Of a stretch of 64,000 bases of DNA, positions 1 through 8,121 are shown in pieces. How positions within the stretch are numbered: position 1 is the first letter of the stretch; the number at the start of each line of letters is the position of its first letter. Location of the stretch: NCBI GenBank assembly GCA_963828625.1, contig CAWHEX010000010.1, forward strand, positions 248,001-312,000, given 5' to 3'. Origin of the DNA: PALSA-894 sp963828625 (GTDB taxonomy: Bacteria > Pseudomonadota > Alphaproteobacteria > Rhizobiales > Xanthobacteraceae). The position numbers and the translations under genes are program-made. Under the pieces are notes generated by a model, which was given only the letters and a program-made list of their open reading frames with translations, was not told where the DNA came from and searched no databases.

Positions 1-1283
1 AAATCCGCATACATCTTCGGGTGATCCGGGCTGTAGAACACCACGTATGCCGCAAACTCATAGCCGCCGGCGACGATCGTCAGCGGCGCATTGTGGCGCG
101 CGCGCCAGAGCTTCGTGAGTTCCTGCGCGATCTCGTGATACGGCGCATGCGGGCCGCCGACCGGACGCAGGCGGTAGTTCACCCACGGATAGATCGGCGC
201 GGCGATCAGCAGGAAGAGCGTGAAGGCGGACGCCACGATACCGGCGCGCGCGAGCGCGCGGCGCGTGACGAGGCGCGGGATCAGCACCAGCAACGTGAGC
301 GGCACGAGGAAGAACAGCGGGTTGCCCCAGTCGAGCCGCAGGTAGCTGCCTATCACCAGCGCGGCGGCGGGCGCGAGAAACACCAGCACGCTGCTGATGA
401 CGAGCACGAGGAACGCATCGGGCTGGCGGATCGCGAACGCATTCATGGCGCGGCGCCAGGGCCACAACAGCGCGGCGCCAATCACCACCGGAATGGCGAC
501 GAGCGCGAAATGATGCCCGAGATAATCGAGCGTGCGCAGTACCCCGCCCGGCTCGCGCGCAAGCGAACTTGCCCACTGCAGGGTCGGGTAGTTCCATTTG
601 ACGAGCCAGATGATGTGCGGCGTCAGCGCCACGCAAAAGACGACCACCGCGATCCACGGCGCGGGCGAGCGCAGGAACCGCATGCGGTCCGGATGGATGA
701 GCGCTGCAAGGCCGATCGCTGCGACACCGATCAGACCCGAATAGATCGTCAGCGTGCAGGCCGCCGCCGCAAGTCCGAGCAGCGCGCCCCACAGCACATT
801 GCGCTTCTCGTAGGCGATAAGGAATGTCAGCACCAGCAGCGGCAGCAGCGCCAGCAGCACCTGATAATTGTTGAAGCGCTCGCCCTTGGTGTGGAACAGC
901 GGGTAAAGCATCATCAGCAGCACGACGAACAGCGCGCGGCGCGGCCCGGCGACGCGGCGCGCGATGAAGTAGAGCGCCACGAGCGTGACAAATGTCGCGA
1001 CGCGCGAGAGCGCGTAGGAGGCCCAGTCGGCGACGGGAAACACGCTGTACCAGACACCCGCAATCCAGCCGGTCATCGGCGGATGACGGCCATAACCGCC
1101 GAGAAAGCTTTGCCCCCACGCATAGGCTTCGGCGGCGTCGATGAAGACATCCTGCGCGGCCTTCAGGCCGGTGAGGAAGAAAATGCCGGCCACGCAAAAC
1201 GCCGCCACTGCCAGGACCGCGGCACGCGTGTCACGCTCGCCGAGATGCGCGGCGAACCACGCCTCGATGCGGCGCCATCTCAT
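1..1283 (-). CDS. GT39/ArnT-like membrane glycosyltransferase, C-terminus off window
   Basis: Reading the minus strand from ATG at 1283 gives an open frame to the left edge with no stop. The protein has many hydrophobic segments. Near residue 45-75 it has a DAAEAYAWGQ stretch followed by YGRHPPMTGW, the acidic-residue plus HPP pattern of polyprenol-phosphate-dependent GT39/PMT/ArnT enzymes. These transfer a sugar from a lipid carrier to lipid or protein at the outer face of the inner membrane. Its ATG overlaps the sigma factor stop by 4 bp (ATGA), so it is translationally coupled to the sigma gene and probably ends the sigma operon. Donor and acceptor cannot be told. At least 427 residues are visible. 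Confidence 0.8.
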   Translation of the reverse strand, partial: MRWRRIEAWFAAHLGERDTRAAVLAVAAFCVAGIFFLTGLKAAQDVFIDAAEAYAWGQSFLGGYGRHPPMTGWIAGVWYSVFPVADWASYALSRVATFVTLVALYFIARRVAGPRRALFVVLLMMLYPLFHTKGERFNNYQVLLALLPLLVLTFLIAYEKRNVLWGALLGLAAAACTLTIYSGLIGVAAIGLAALIHPDRMRFLRSPAPWIAVVVFCVALTPHIIWLVKWNYPTLQWASSLAREPGGVLRTLDYLGHHFALVAIPVVIGAALLWPWRRAMNAFAIRQPDAFLVLVISSVLVFLAPAAALVIGSYLRLDWGNPLFFLVPLTLLVLIPRLVTRRALARAGIVASAFTLFLLIAAPIYPWVNYRLRPVGGPHAPYHEIAQELTKLWRARHNAPLTIVAGGYEFAAYVVFYSPDHPKMYAD

Positions 1284-2530
1284 GAGGCGAGCGCGGCGGC
1301 GCGGTCGAGCAGAAGCTTGCGCTCACGGGCGTTCTGCGTAAGCGACGCAGCGCGCTCGAACTCGGCGCGCGCCTCGTCGTGGCGGCCGAGCTTCTTCAGG
1401 AAATCGCCGCGCACGCTCGGCAGCAGGTGATAGGATTTCAGCGTCGGCTCAGCGACCAGCGCATCGACCAGCGCAAGCCCCGCGGCCGGCCCATGCGCCA
1501 TCGCCACCGCGACCGCGCGGTTCAGTTCCACCACCGGCGAAGGCATGCGTTCAGCCAATTCGGCATAAAGCTCGGCAATGCGCGTCCAGTCGGTCGCATC
1601 CGCGGTGCGGGCGCGTGCGTGGCAGGCCGCAATCGCGGCCTGCAGCACGTAGGGTCCGCGCTCCACGCCAAGCTGCTCGGCACGCGCAAGCGCCGCTAGG
1701 CCGCGGCGGATCAGGAGCTGGTCCCAGCGCGCGCGGTTCTGGTCGAGCAGCAGCACCGGCTCGCCCTGCGCATTGACGCGCGCGCCAAGGCGCGAGGCCT
1801 GGATTTCCATCAGCGCGACGAGGCCGTGAACCTCCGGCTCGGCTGGCGCCAGCTCCGCAAGAATGCGCCCGAGCCGCAGCGCCTCCTCGCATAGCCCGGG
1901 GCGGACCCAGTCCTCGCCACGCGTCGCCGCATAGCCTTCGTTGAAGATCAGGTAGATGACTTCGAGCACCGAGGAGAGCCGCTCGGCAAGCTCGTCGCCG
2001 TGCGGCACCTCGTAGGGAACGTTCGCCTCGGAGAGCGCGCGCTTGGCGCGCACGATGCGCTGCGCCACGGTCGGTTCGGGCACCAGAAACGCGCGCGCGA
2101 TCTCTTCCGTCGTGAGCCCGCCAATGAGGCGCAGCGTGAGTGCGACGCGCGCCTCGGTGCTCAGCACCGGATGGCACGATGTGAATATCAGCCGCAGGAG
2201 ATCGTCGCCGATATCGTCATCGAGCGCGGCATCGAGGTCGGGCGTATCGTCCTCGTCCATCTCGCGGCCGATTTCCTCGTGCTTGCGCTCGATCAGCTTC
2301 GCGCGGCGGCGCTCATCGAGCGCGCGGTTCTTCGCGGTCGCCATCAGCCAGGCGGCGGGATTGTCCGGAATGCCCTGCTCGGGCCAGCGCTTGAGCGCGA
2401 CCACCAGCGCGTCCTGGGCGAGCTCCTCGGCCACGCCGATGTCGCGCGTGATGCGCGCAAGCGAGGCGATGATTTTCGCCTGCTCGATGCGCCAGATCGC
2501 CTCGATCGCCTGGTGGATGCCGGGAGCCAC
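1280..2530 (-). CDS. ECF42-type RNA polymerase sigma factor with C-terminal TPR-like extension
   Basis: 416 aa, GTG start. Sigma region 2 lies at about residues 15-80 (EELAQDALVVAL, AWLMATAKNRALDERRR). Region 4 lies at about 105-165 (TTEEIARAFLVPEPTVAQRIVRAKR). A 250-residue C-terminal extension begins with the LIFNEGY motif and carries degenerate helical repeats. This layout, and the neighbouring YciI/DGPF genes, match the ECF42 group (COG4941), which works without a classical anti-sigma factor. It follows the SRPBCC gene by 43 bp and overlaps the GT39 gene by 4 bp. Promoter A (3541-3569) lies at the head of this gene string, so the sigma factor probably drives its own transcription. The inducing signal is unknown. 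Confidence 0.92.
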   Translation of the reverse strand: MAPGIHQAIEAIWRIEQAKIIASLARITRDIGVAEELAQDALVVALKRWPEQGIPDNPAAWLMATAKNRALDERRRAKLIERKHEEIGREMDEDDTPDLDAALDDDIGDDLLRLIFTSCHPVLSTEARVALTLRLIGGLTTEEIARAFLVPEPTVAQRIVRAKRALSEANVPYEVPHGDELAERLSSVLEVIYLIFNEGYAATRGEDWVRPGLCEEALRLGRILAELAPAEPEVHGLVALMEIQASRLGARVNAQGEPVLLLDQNRARWDQLLIRRGLAALARAEQLGVERGPYVLQAAIAACHARARTADATDWTRIAELYAELAERMPSPVVELNRAVAVAMAHGPAAGLALVDALVAEPTLKSYHLLPSVRGDFLKKLGRHDEARAEFERAASLTQNARERKLLLDRAAALAS

Positions 2531-2573
2531 GGCCCCCGACTAGAGCAAGTCGCAGGGGCCGGGCAAGCCCGGT

Positions 2574-3107
2574 TCATTTCTCGGCCGCGGCCTTGAGGTC
2601 CGCGAGCCCGGCGTCGAACTGCCCGCCGACCATCCGGTCCATGTTCATGAACATGTGGATGATCTTGGCGAAATACGGCACCGGGCCGTGCATCGACCAT
2701 GTGACATTGGTGGAATCGCCCGCCGGTACCAGCGTGAACTCGGCGATGTTGTGCGCCTCGAAGGGTCGCAGGAAATCGAGCCGAATGATCACTTTCGCGG
2801 GCGAAGAATCGACCATCGTCATCGATCCGGCGCCGATGTTCTTGTCGCCGTCCCACGCATAGGTCGCGCCCGGCCCGGCGGAAACCGCTCCGTAGGTGCG
2901 CTTCATGTCGGGATCGACCTTCTCGAACGGCGACCAGGCGGTCCAGCGGCGGAAATCGTTGATAAAGGGGAAGATCTTGTCCGGCGGCGCCTTGATGGCG
3001 GCCGTGCGCTGCACGCGGAAATCGTCCGGCCGCGTCGTGGCGTAAGCGAGAACACCGATAATGCCGACAGCCAGAACGGCCGCGATGATGCCGATGATTT
3101 TCAGCAT
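2574..3107 (-). CDS. membrane-anchored SRPBCC (polyketide cyclase-like) protein
   Basis: 177 aa. One N-terminal membrane helix (about residues 3-25) is followed by an SRPBCC/START-like fold with NDFRRWTAWSPFEK and KIIHMFMNMDRMVGG near the end. The family binds hydrophobic ligands in a helix-grip pocket; the ligand is unknown. It starts 3 bp after the YciI gene stop at 3111 and precedes the sigma gene, so it lies in the promoter A operon. A clear paralogue with the same anchor and motifs is at 57409-57948. Confidence 0.85.
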   Translation of the reverse strand: MLKIIGIIAAVLAVGIIGVLAYATTRPDDFRVQRTAAIKAPPDKIFPFINDFRRWTAWSPFEKVDPDMKRTYGAVSAGPGATYAWDGDKNIGAGSMTMVDSSPAKVIIRLDFLRPFEAHNIAEFTLVPAGDSTNVTWSMHGPVPYFAKIIHMFMNMDRMVGGQFDAGLADLKAAAEK

Positions 3108-3110
3108 GGC

Positions 3111-3494
3111 TCAAGCTCCTTCCGTGGCGCAGGGCGGCACGTCGAACATCGGGCGGATTTCGATTTCGAGATCTTGGACGCCGTTTGCGGCGTGGATTTC
3201 CATCACGCGCCGCGCGCCTGCGATCGCGTCCTCGTGACTGTCGTGGTGCAGGATCGCGAAGCCGCCGATCACCTCCTTGGTTTCGGTGAACGGCCCGTCG
3301 GTAACGTGGATCTTGCCGGCGGCCATGACCACCTTGTGGCCCTGCGCGCTGGGCAGCAGGCCACCGCCCATCTCGAACTTGCCGATCTTCTGCATGTCGT
3401 CGGACAGCTTCGCCATCGCGGCCAACAGTCCCGGATTCGGCGGCTTGCCGGCTTCATAGTCCTTGGTGGCCTTGATCATTGCCATGAAGCGCAT
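3111..3494 (-). CDS. YciI/DGPF-domain protein 1, first gene of the sigma operon
   Basis: 127 aa from ATG 3494. A longer reading from 3542 is possible, but ATG 3494 has a GAGGGA ribosome site just upstream and begins at MRFMAMIKATKDYEAG, the normal start of the family. The signature VTDGPFTETKEVIGGF is present. YciI-related proteins have a ferredoxin-like fold with a His-Asp pair; those encoded beside ECF42 factors have no established reaction. Promoter A lies 47 bp upstream, making this the first gene of YciI-SRPBCC-sigma-GT39. Confidence 0.9.
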   Translation of the reverse strand: MRFMAMIKATKDYEAGKPPNPGLLAAMAKLSDDMQKIGKFEMGGGLLPSAQGHKVVMAAGKIHVTDGPFTETKEVIGGFAILHHDSHEDAIAGARRVMEIHAANGVQDLEIEIRPMFDVPPCATEGA

Positions 3495-3540
3495 GGTTTT
3501 CCCTCGTGCCATCGGCGGCGAAATCGCCGCTTCTGGCATC

Positions 3541-3569
3541 ACGACGAACGGGTGTTTGCAGGATCGACA
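3541..3569 (-). promoter_or_regulatory. ECF42-type promoter A (sigma operon)
   Basis: On the minus strand TGTCGATCC (3569-3561) is followed after exactly 9 nt by CCGTTCGTCGT (3551-3541). The same two blocks at the same spacing recur at 5254-5282 and 9070-9098. From memory of published ECF42 work, the group's promoters carry TGTCGA at -35 and a CGA/TC-type -10; both are here, 17 nt apart. It lies 47 bp before the ATG at 3494. Confidence 0.85.
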
Positions 3570-3590
3570 GCGGCGCGAAGAATTTTCGGA

Positions 3591-3944
3591 TTACCGCATC
3601 CAGCACGGACCGACTTCGCGCACCTCGATGGTGGCGTATTCGGCGGCCGGGCATTCGGCGGCGGCCGCAATCGCCTCTTCCTTCGAGCAATCGAGCATGA
3701 AGAAGCCGCCGACGATCTCCTTGGCTTCCGCAAACGGGCCATCGACCATGTGGCGCTTGCCGTCGCGCATCTCGACGCGAAAGCCGCGCGAGGTCGGCCC
3801 GAGCGAATCGTAGAACTTGCCGATCCCGCGTGCCCGCAGGTTCTCGCCGAACTTCGCCATGCGATCGAAGAGAACCTTTCCGTCCGGAATGGGGCGCGCC
3901 TCGCGCTGCCCCACCGGCTCCATCACCAGCAACATGTACGGCAT
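3591..3944 (-). CDS. YciI/DGPF-domain protein 2
   Basis: 117 aa, ATG at 3944 (MPYMLLVMEPVGQ). The signature VDGPFAEAKEIVGGFFML sits mid-protein, as in the other two copies. The C-terminus ends shortly after the conserved VREVGP strand. It lies between the VOC gene (4044) and promoter A. No TGTCGATCC block precedes it, so it is probably read with the genes upstream (4044-5210). Reaction unknown. Confidence 0.88.
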   Translation of the reverse strand: MPYMLLVMEPVGQREARPIPDGKVLFDRMAKFGENLRARGIGKFYDSLGPTSRGFRVEMRDGKRHMVDGPFAEAKEIVGGFFMLDCSKEEAIAAAAECPAAEYATIEVREVGPCWMR

Positions 3945-4043
3945 CCAAAATCCTCCCGGACTTCTCCCGCGGATCTCATGTGAACATCGAAGGCCATCCC
4001 GGTGTCAAACCAGGAACAGGCTTTCGGGTCGCCCGGCCGCGCG

Positions 4044-4481
4044 TCACATCGGTTGCTGGACGAGCACCATCCAGTTCACGCCGAACTTGTCCTCCAGCAT
4101 GCCGAACTTCGGTGAGAAAAACGTCTTGGTCAGTGGCTGCGTCACCTTACCGCCCTCGCCGCTCAGCGCGGCGAACAACTTGTCGGCCTCGCCTTCCGTC
4201 TTGGTCGCGAGCGAGAGCGCGAAGCCCTTGAATTCGGGCTTGCCCAGCGCATAGCCGTCGGAAGCCATCACCACCTGATCGCCGAGCCGGAAGGAGGAAT
4301 GCATCACGGCATTCATGTTGGCCGGTGGCTTGCAATTCGGATCGTCCTTGGGCGCATCTGGATCGGGCGGTGCGTCCTTGAAGCGCATCAGCATCCCCAC
4401 CTCGATGCCGAGCGTCTTCGTGTAGAAGTCGAGCGCCTCTTCGGTACGGCCGTCGAAGAACAGATAAACCTGGGTGTGCAT
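4044..4481 (-). CDS. VOC family (PhnB/glyoxalase-like) protein
   Basis: 145 aa. It begins MHTQVYLFFDGRTEEALDFY, typical of the PhnB/DUF1338-like branch of the vicinal oxygen chelate fold, and ends with KFGMLEDKFGVNWMVLV, the second beta-alpha-beta unit. VOC members bind a divalent metal and act on small metabolites or bind antibiotics. The substrate here is unknown. It sits between two YciI genes on the same strand. Confidence 0.85.
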   Translation of the reverse strand: MHTQVYLFFDGRTEEALDFYTKTLGIEVGMLMRFKDAPPDPDAPKDDPNCKPPANMNAVMHSSFRLGDQVVMASDGYALGKPEFKGFALSLATKTEGEADKLFAALSGEGGKVTQPLTKTFFSPKFGMLEDKFGVNWMVLVQQPM

Positions 4482-4534
4482 GACGTGCTCCTTCTCCCGG
4501 TGGAATATTGCGAAGAATTGCGGCGCGGGCGCGG

Positions 4535-4954
4535 CTATTGCTTCTGCTGCGCCATCCGCTCGCCGACCGCCTTGTGGTGATCGATCGCGGGGCTTTCGCC
4601 GAAATCCTCCAGCTCGAAGAACTGGCGGATCTCGATCTCGCCGTCCTCATTATACGGGTTCGGGCAGCGCTTCATCCACTCGATCGCCTCGGCCTTGTTC
4701 TTCACCTGGATGATCCAGTAGCCAGCGATCAGCTCCTTGGTCTCGGCGAACGGGCCATCGACCACCGAGCGCTTGCCGCCCTCGAAACGAATGCGCGCGC
4801 CCTTCTGGCTCGACTGCAAACCTGCGCCGTCCAGCATGATGCCGGCCTTGACCATCTCGTCGTTGAACTTCGCCATCGCGCCGAGCATTTCCTCGGACGG
4901 CATCTTGCCGGCTTCCGAGTCCTTCGTTGCCTTGACGATCACCATGAAACGCAT
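4535..4954 (-). CDS. YciI/DGPF-domain protein 3
   Basis: 139 aa from ATG 4954 (MRFMVIVKATKDSEAGK). An upstream in-frame start at 5056 would add 34 low-complexity residues and overlap the exported-protein gene, so I reject it. It has the signature VVDGPFAETKELIAGYW. Its C-terminal tail (about residues 100-139) is longer than in the other two copies. It follows the small exported-protein gene by 37 bp and is probably in the promoter B transcript. Confidence 0.9.
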   Translation of the reverse strand: MRFMVIVKATKDSEAGKMPSEEMLGAMAKFNDEMVKAGIMLDGAGLQSSQKGARIRFEGGKRSVVDGPFAETKELIAGYWIIQVKNKAEAIEWMKRCPNPYNEDGEIEIRQFFELEDFGESPAIDHHKAVGERMAQQKQ

Positions 4955-4991
4955 CGGTCTGTTCCTTGTGCTGGATTGAGTGGACTTGGAT

Positions 4992-5210
4992 TTATCGGAT
5001 CGTGTTGCTAGCGAGTGCGCAGATCTTCGTGGCGGTCTGCGACTGACTGTCGGCAAATCGCGCGAAGCTTGCGCGGATGCCGGGGTCGCGCGTCTGCACC
5101 GCGCAGGCGTCCTGCGGCGCGGCGCGGCCGCTGCTGGCCGGATGGAGCATCGCGAGCACCGCGATGGCGATCGCCGGCAGGACGAAATAGCGGGGCTTGA
5201 ATTCGATCAT
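4992..5210 (-). CDS. small exported protein of unknown function, ECF promoter B
   Basis: 72 aa from ATG 5210; GGTGG just upstream decides this start over the ATG at 5219. A signal peptide with hydrophobic core FVLPAIAIAVLAML ends near AAP. The mature part is only about 40 residues, with two cysteines (ACAVQ, KICAL). I recognise no family. Promoter B lies 44 bp upstream, so it should be the first gene of a sigma-dependent transcript running into YciI 3, VOC and YciI 2. Confidence 0.72.
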   Translation of the reverse strand: MIEFKPRYFVLPAIAIAVLAMLHPASSGRAAPQDACAVQTRDPGIRASFARFADSQSQTATKICALASNTIR

Positions 5211-5253
5211 GGTAACCACCCGTCTGTGAGGTCCATTTCATCTTTCTATTCAG

Positions 5254-5282
5254 ACGACGAACGGCGCCGTTGCGGATCGACA
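5254..5282 (-). promoter_or_regulatory. ECF42-type promoter B
   Basis: Minus-strand TGTCGATCC (5282-5274), 9 nt, CCGTTCGTCGT (5264-5254). It is identical in both blocks and in spacing to promoters A and C, while the spacer bases differ. It lies 44 bp before ATG 5210. Confidence 0.85.
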
Positions 5283-5323
5283 CGGCAGGCCAAGAAATCT
5301 ATCTTCCGCCTAAGTATTTGACT

Positions 5324-5692
5324 TTATTCTTCTTTCTTCTTCACAAACTTACCTTTGCGGTAGCTCGCGCCGAAATAGACGTCGATGCCTTTCACCTTGT
5401 TGCCCGCGAAGCGGAAGAATTCCGTGTTGCGGAAGGTTTCGCCCTCGCCGGTCACCACGCGATAGGTCACGAACGCTTCCTCGCCCTGCTCGATGACGCG
5501 CTCGACTTCGTTCGTCATGCGGCCGGATGCGCTGATCGGCCAGCAGCGCTCGAAATACGCCGCCTTGCCGATCGCGTCGTCATACGGGCTGGTGAACGTG
5601 AAGTCGTCGGCGAACAGTTCCTCCAGCACGTGCCGCTCGCGACTGAGATACGCGGCGAACAGCTTGCGGATCAGCTCGGACTTGGTCGGCAT
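5324..5692 (-). CDS. SnoaL-like / NTF2-fold protein
   Basis: 122 aa, with an N-terminal helix pair (KSELIRKLFAAYLSRERHVLEELFADDFTFTSPYDD) then beta strands ending in FRFAGNKVKGIDVYFG. This is the cone-shaped NTF2/SnoaL fold used by ketosteroid isomerase-like enzymes and ligand binders. The last residues are very basic then acidic (KGKFVKKKEE). It starts 9 bp after the GST gene stop and is probably co-transcribed with it. Substrate unknown. Confidence 0.82.
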   Translation of the reverse strand: MPTKSELIRKLFAAYLSRERHVLEELFADDFTFTSPYDDAIGKAAYFERCWPISASGRMTNEVERVIEQGEEAFVTYRVVTGEGETFRNTEFFRFAGNKVKGIDVYFGASYRKGKFVKKKEE

Positions 5693-5701
5693 CGTGGTCG
5701 C

Positions 5702-6352
5702 CTATTCCTTGGGGAAATATTTGAAGAACGGCTCCGCCTCTTTCAACGTACGCGCATAGGACGGCCGCTGCTTCAGCCGTTCGAGATAGGCGACGAGATT
5801 GGGATACGGGCCGGCGAGCGGTGAAATCCAGTTGGCATAGAACAGCGCGGGCGCAGCCGCACAGTCGGCCATCGTGAACGCATCGCCCATCGCCCAGGTG
5901 CTCGACGCCATCTCGCGGTCGAAAAGGCCGAGCGCCGTCGCCATCCGGGTGCGGGCGTCATCGACGCCGTGCGGGTCCTTGGCTCCGGCCGGACGCAGGC
6001 GGTCGCCGACGACCTTCTGCATCTGCATGTGGATGTGCAGATCGATGAAACGGTCACGAAAGCGCATCTGCCGCGCGAGATCGGGATCGGCCGGAATGAA
6101 CTTCGTCTTTCCGGGATAATGCTGATCGAGATACTCGATGATAATGCTCGACTCCGGCACGGTGCGGCCGCGCGCCTCGTCGCGCAACACCGGAAACTTG
6201 CCGACCGGCCAGAGCTTGCGGAACGCCGTGCGCTCGCCCTCGTCCTGAAGATTGACGATCTGCGGCGTGAACGGCGTGCCGTTCTCGTAAAGCGCGATCA
6301 GCGTCTTGTGACAGAAGGAGGAAAGCGGATGAAAATGCAGCGTGAGGGACAT
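5702..6352 (-). CDS. glutathione S-transferase family protein
   Basis: 216 aa, usual family length. The N-terminal thioredoxin-like domain (about 1-80) begins LTLHFHPLSSFCHKTLIALYENG and holds the glutathione-binding PESSIIIEYLD segment. An all-helical domain follows. The SFCHK segment may supply the catalytic Ser or Cys. A cytoplasmic conjugation or detoxification role is the family norm. It lies between the DHFR-like gene (6398) and the SnoaL gene on the same strand. Confidence 0.9.
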   Translation of the reverse strand: MSLTLHFHPLSSFCHKTLIALYENGTPFTPQIVNLQDEGERTAFRKLWPVGKFPVLRDEARGRTVPESSIIIEYLDQHYPGKTKFIPADPDLARQMRFRDRFIDLHIHMQMQKVVGDRLRPAGAKDPHGVDDARTRMATALGLFDREMASSTWAMGDAFTMADCAAAPALFYANWISPLAGPYPNLVAYLERLKQRPSYARTLKEAEPFFKYFPKE

Positions 6353-6397
6353 GAGGCACCTGTGAGGTCGTAGCGCGCTTTCGGTTTCAGCCAGCAG

Positions 6398-7045
6398 CTA
6401 CCCGCGTTTCGTGAGAACGACGTGCGTGGCATTCGATGTAGGGACGTGTTCGCTGCTCTGGTAGCCGAGCTTCGGAAGATCGAGCCCGGCAAAAAGATTC
6501 TCTCCGCTGCCCAGCAGAACCGGCGAAGCCGCAACATGCAGCTCGTCGATCAGGACCGCCTGAAGATATTGCCGGATCGTCGAGACACCGCCGCCGAGCC
6601 GGACGTCGAGGCCGTTCGCCGCGTCGGTCGCGCGTTTGAGCGCCGCATGGATGCCGTCCGTGACGAAATGAAAGATCGTGCCGCCCTCCATCGCGATCGG
6701 TGCGCGCGGGTGGTGGGTGAGGACGAAGACCGGGCCGTGATACGGGGGGTTCTTGCCCCACCACCCTTTCCAGCTGTCGTCCGGCCATTCGCCCCGGATC
6801 GGGCCGAACATGTTGCGACCCAGGATCCAGGCGCCGATGCCTGCGAAGCCGCGCGCCACAAAGTCGTCATCGACGCCGGTGGTGCCGCCTTCCTTTCCGG
6901 ACATCTTCTGAAACGTGCGGGTTGCAATCGCCCATTCGTGCAGCGAAAGGCCGCCAACGCCGAGCGGATTTTCGAGGCTCTGGTCGGGACCTGCGCCATA
7001 ACCGTCGAGCGAAACAGAAAAGCAGTGGACGCGCAGTTTTGCCAT
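6398..7045 (-). CDS. dihydrofolate reductase family (RibD C-terminal-like) protein
   Basis: 215 aa. It starts MAKLRVHCFSVSLDGYGAGPDQ, the SLDGY opening of the RibD/YyaP branch, and has GRNMFGPIRG, FVLTHHPR and VRLGGGVSTIRQYL, which line the NADPH site in this fold. Members are NADPH-dependent reductases; true folate activity is not implied. It starts divergently from gmhA with 83 bp between. Confidence 0.87.
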   Translation of the reverse strand: MAKLRVHCFSVSLDGYGAGPDQSLENPLGVGGLSLHEWAIATRTFQKMSGKEGGTTGVDDDFVARGFAGIGAWILGRNMFGPIRGEWPDDSWKGWWGKNPPYHGPVFVLTHHPRAPIAMEGGTIFHFVTDGIHAALKRATDAANGLDVRLGGGVSTIRQYLQAVLIDELHVAASPVLLGSGENLFAGLDLPKLGYQSSEHVPTSNATHVVLTKRG

Positions 7046-7128
7046 CGGCGGGTCCTTTCCTACGTGATTGCATGGTGGCGCGGCGCAAGGCTCGATGATA
7101 TGAGCCGCAGCAGCGCAAAAGTGAAAGC

Positions 7129-7725
7129 GTGCCGGTGAAAGACGACATCCGCAAAAGCCTCAACGAAGCGAAGGCCGCGCTCGACGCCCTTGCCGCGAAC
7201 GACGCCGTGCTGGCGGCGATCGAGCGCGCCGCGCAGGCGCTGATCGGCGCATTCAAGGCCGGCGGGCGCGCCTATGCGTGCGGCAACGGCGGCTCGATGT
7301 CGGACGCGGTGCACTTCGCTGAAGAACTGACCGGCCGCTTCCGCGACGATCGCCCAGGCCTGCCGGCGATCGCGATCAGCGATCCGGGCCATCTCACCTG
7401 CGTGGCGAACGATTTCGGTTACGAGCATGTGTTCTCGCGCTTCATCGAAAGCCACGGCCGCGCGGGCGACTGCCTGCTCGCGATCTCCACCAGCGGCAAG
7501 AGCCCGAACATCCTGGCTGCCGCGCGCGCCGCAAAGAAACTCAAGATGACGGTGATCGCGCTGACCGGCAAAGCCGGCACCGAACTGGAAACGCTCGCCG
7601 ATGTCTGCCTCGCCACACCCGGCGGCAACTACTCCGACCGGGTGCAGGAGTTGCACATCAAGATCATCCACATCCTGATCGAGATGATCGAGCGCGCGAT
7701 GTTCCCGGCGAATTACCGGAAGTGA
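7129..7725 (+). CDS. gmhA: sedoheptulose 7-phosphate isomerase (SIS domain)
   Basis: 198 aa with GTG start. A SIS fold covers almost the whole protein, with AYACGNGGSMSDAVHFAEELTGRF and LLAISTSGKSPNIL, the phosphosugar-binding serines and the GmhA-type active-site region. GmhA makes D-glycero-D-manno-heptose 7-phosphate, first step of the LPS core heptose or nucleotide-heptose route. No other heptose genes are nearby. It is the only plus-strand gene inside a 1-13.6 kb minus-strand block. Confidence 0.85.
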   Translation: MPVKDDIRKSLNEAKAALDALAANDAVLAAIERAAQALIGAFKAGGRAYACGNGGSMSDAVHFAEELTGRFRDDRPGLPAIAISDPGHLTCVANDFGYEHVFSRFIESHGRAGDCLLAISTSGKSPNILAAARAAKKLKMTVIALTGKAGTELETLADVCLATPGGNYSDRVQELHIKIIHILIEMIERAMFPANYRK

Positions 7726-7728
7726 CCG

Positions 7729-8091
7729 CTAGCCGGCATCCACGATCGTCTTGAACCCGCCGTAGATCATCCGCTTGCCGTCGAACGGCATCTTCTTCGG
7801 GTCCATCATGGCGGCGAGGCGCTTGTCCTTCATCACGGCGGCGAGGATGCGGTCGCGATCCTTGCGCGACTTGTAGACGATGTATGAGAAGACCACGGTC
7901 TCGCTCGGCTTCTGCTTCACGCTGCGCGGAAACGAGGTCCACTTGCCCTTCTTCACGTCGTCGGCGAGGCATTCCTTGTAGTCGAGCGCGCCATGATCGC
8001 GCCAAACCTTGCCGGCCAGCTTGGCCATCTTGGCGTAGGCTTTCACGTTCTTCTTCGGAACCGGCAGGATAAATCCATCGACGTAGACCAT
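7729..8091 (-). CDS. DUF1428 family protein
   Basis: 120 aa. MVYVDGFILPVPKKNVKAYAKMA and the closing PFDGKRMIYGGFKTIVD are typical of DUF1428 (COG5507), a small alpha/beta-barrel family of unknown function that recurs beside SRPBCC, VOC and YciI genes. A strong GAAGGAGGAAA ribosome site precedes ATG 8091. It starts 30 bp after the SRPBCC-SnoaL gene and probably shares promoter C. Confidence 0.88.
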   Translation of the reverse strand: MVYVDGFILPVPKKNVKAYAKMAKLAGKVWRDHGALDYKECLADDVKKGKWTSFPRSVKQKPSETVVFSYIVYKSRKDRDRILAAVMKDKRLAAMMDPKKMPFDGKRMIYGGFKTIVDAG

Positions 8092-8121
8092 TTCGATTTC
8101 CTCCTTCGATTTTCGTTGTGC

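Noticed and set aside
21..1430. A 469-residue plus-strand frame at the left edge
   Set aside because: The minus strand carries a good GT39 membrane protein here; the plus frame is Arg/Gln-rich nonsense.
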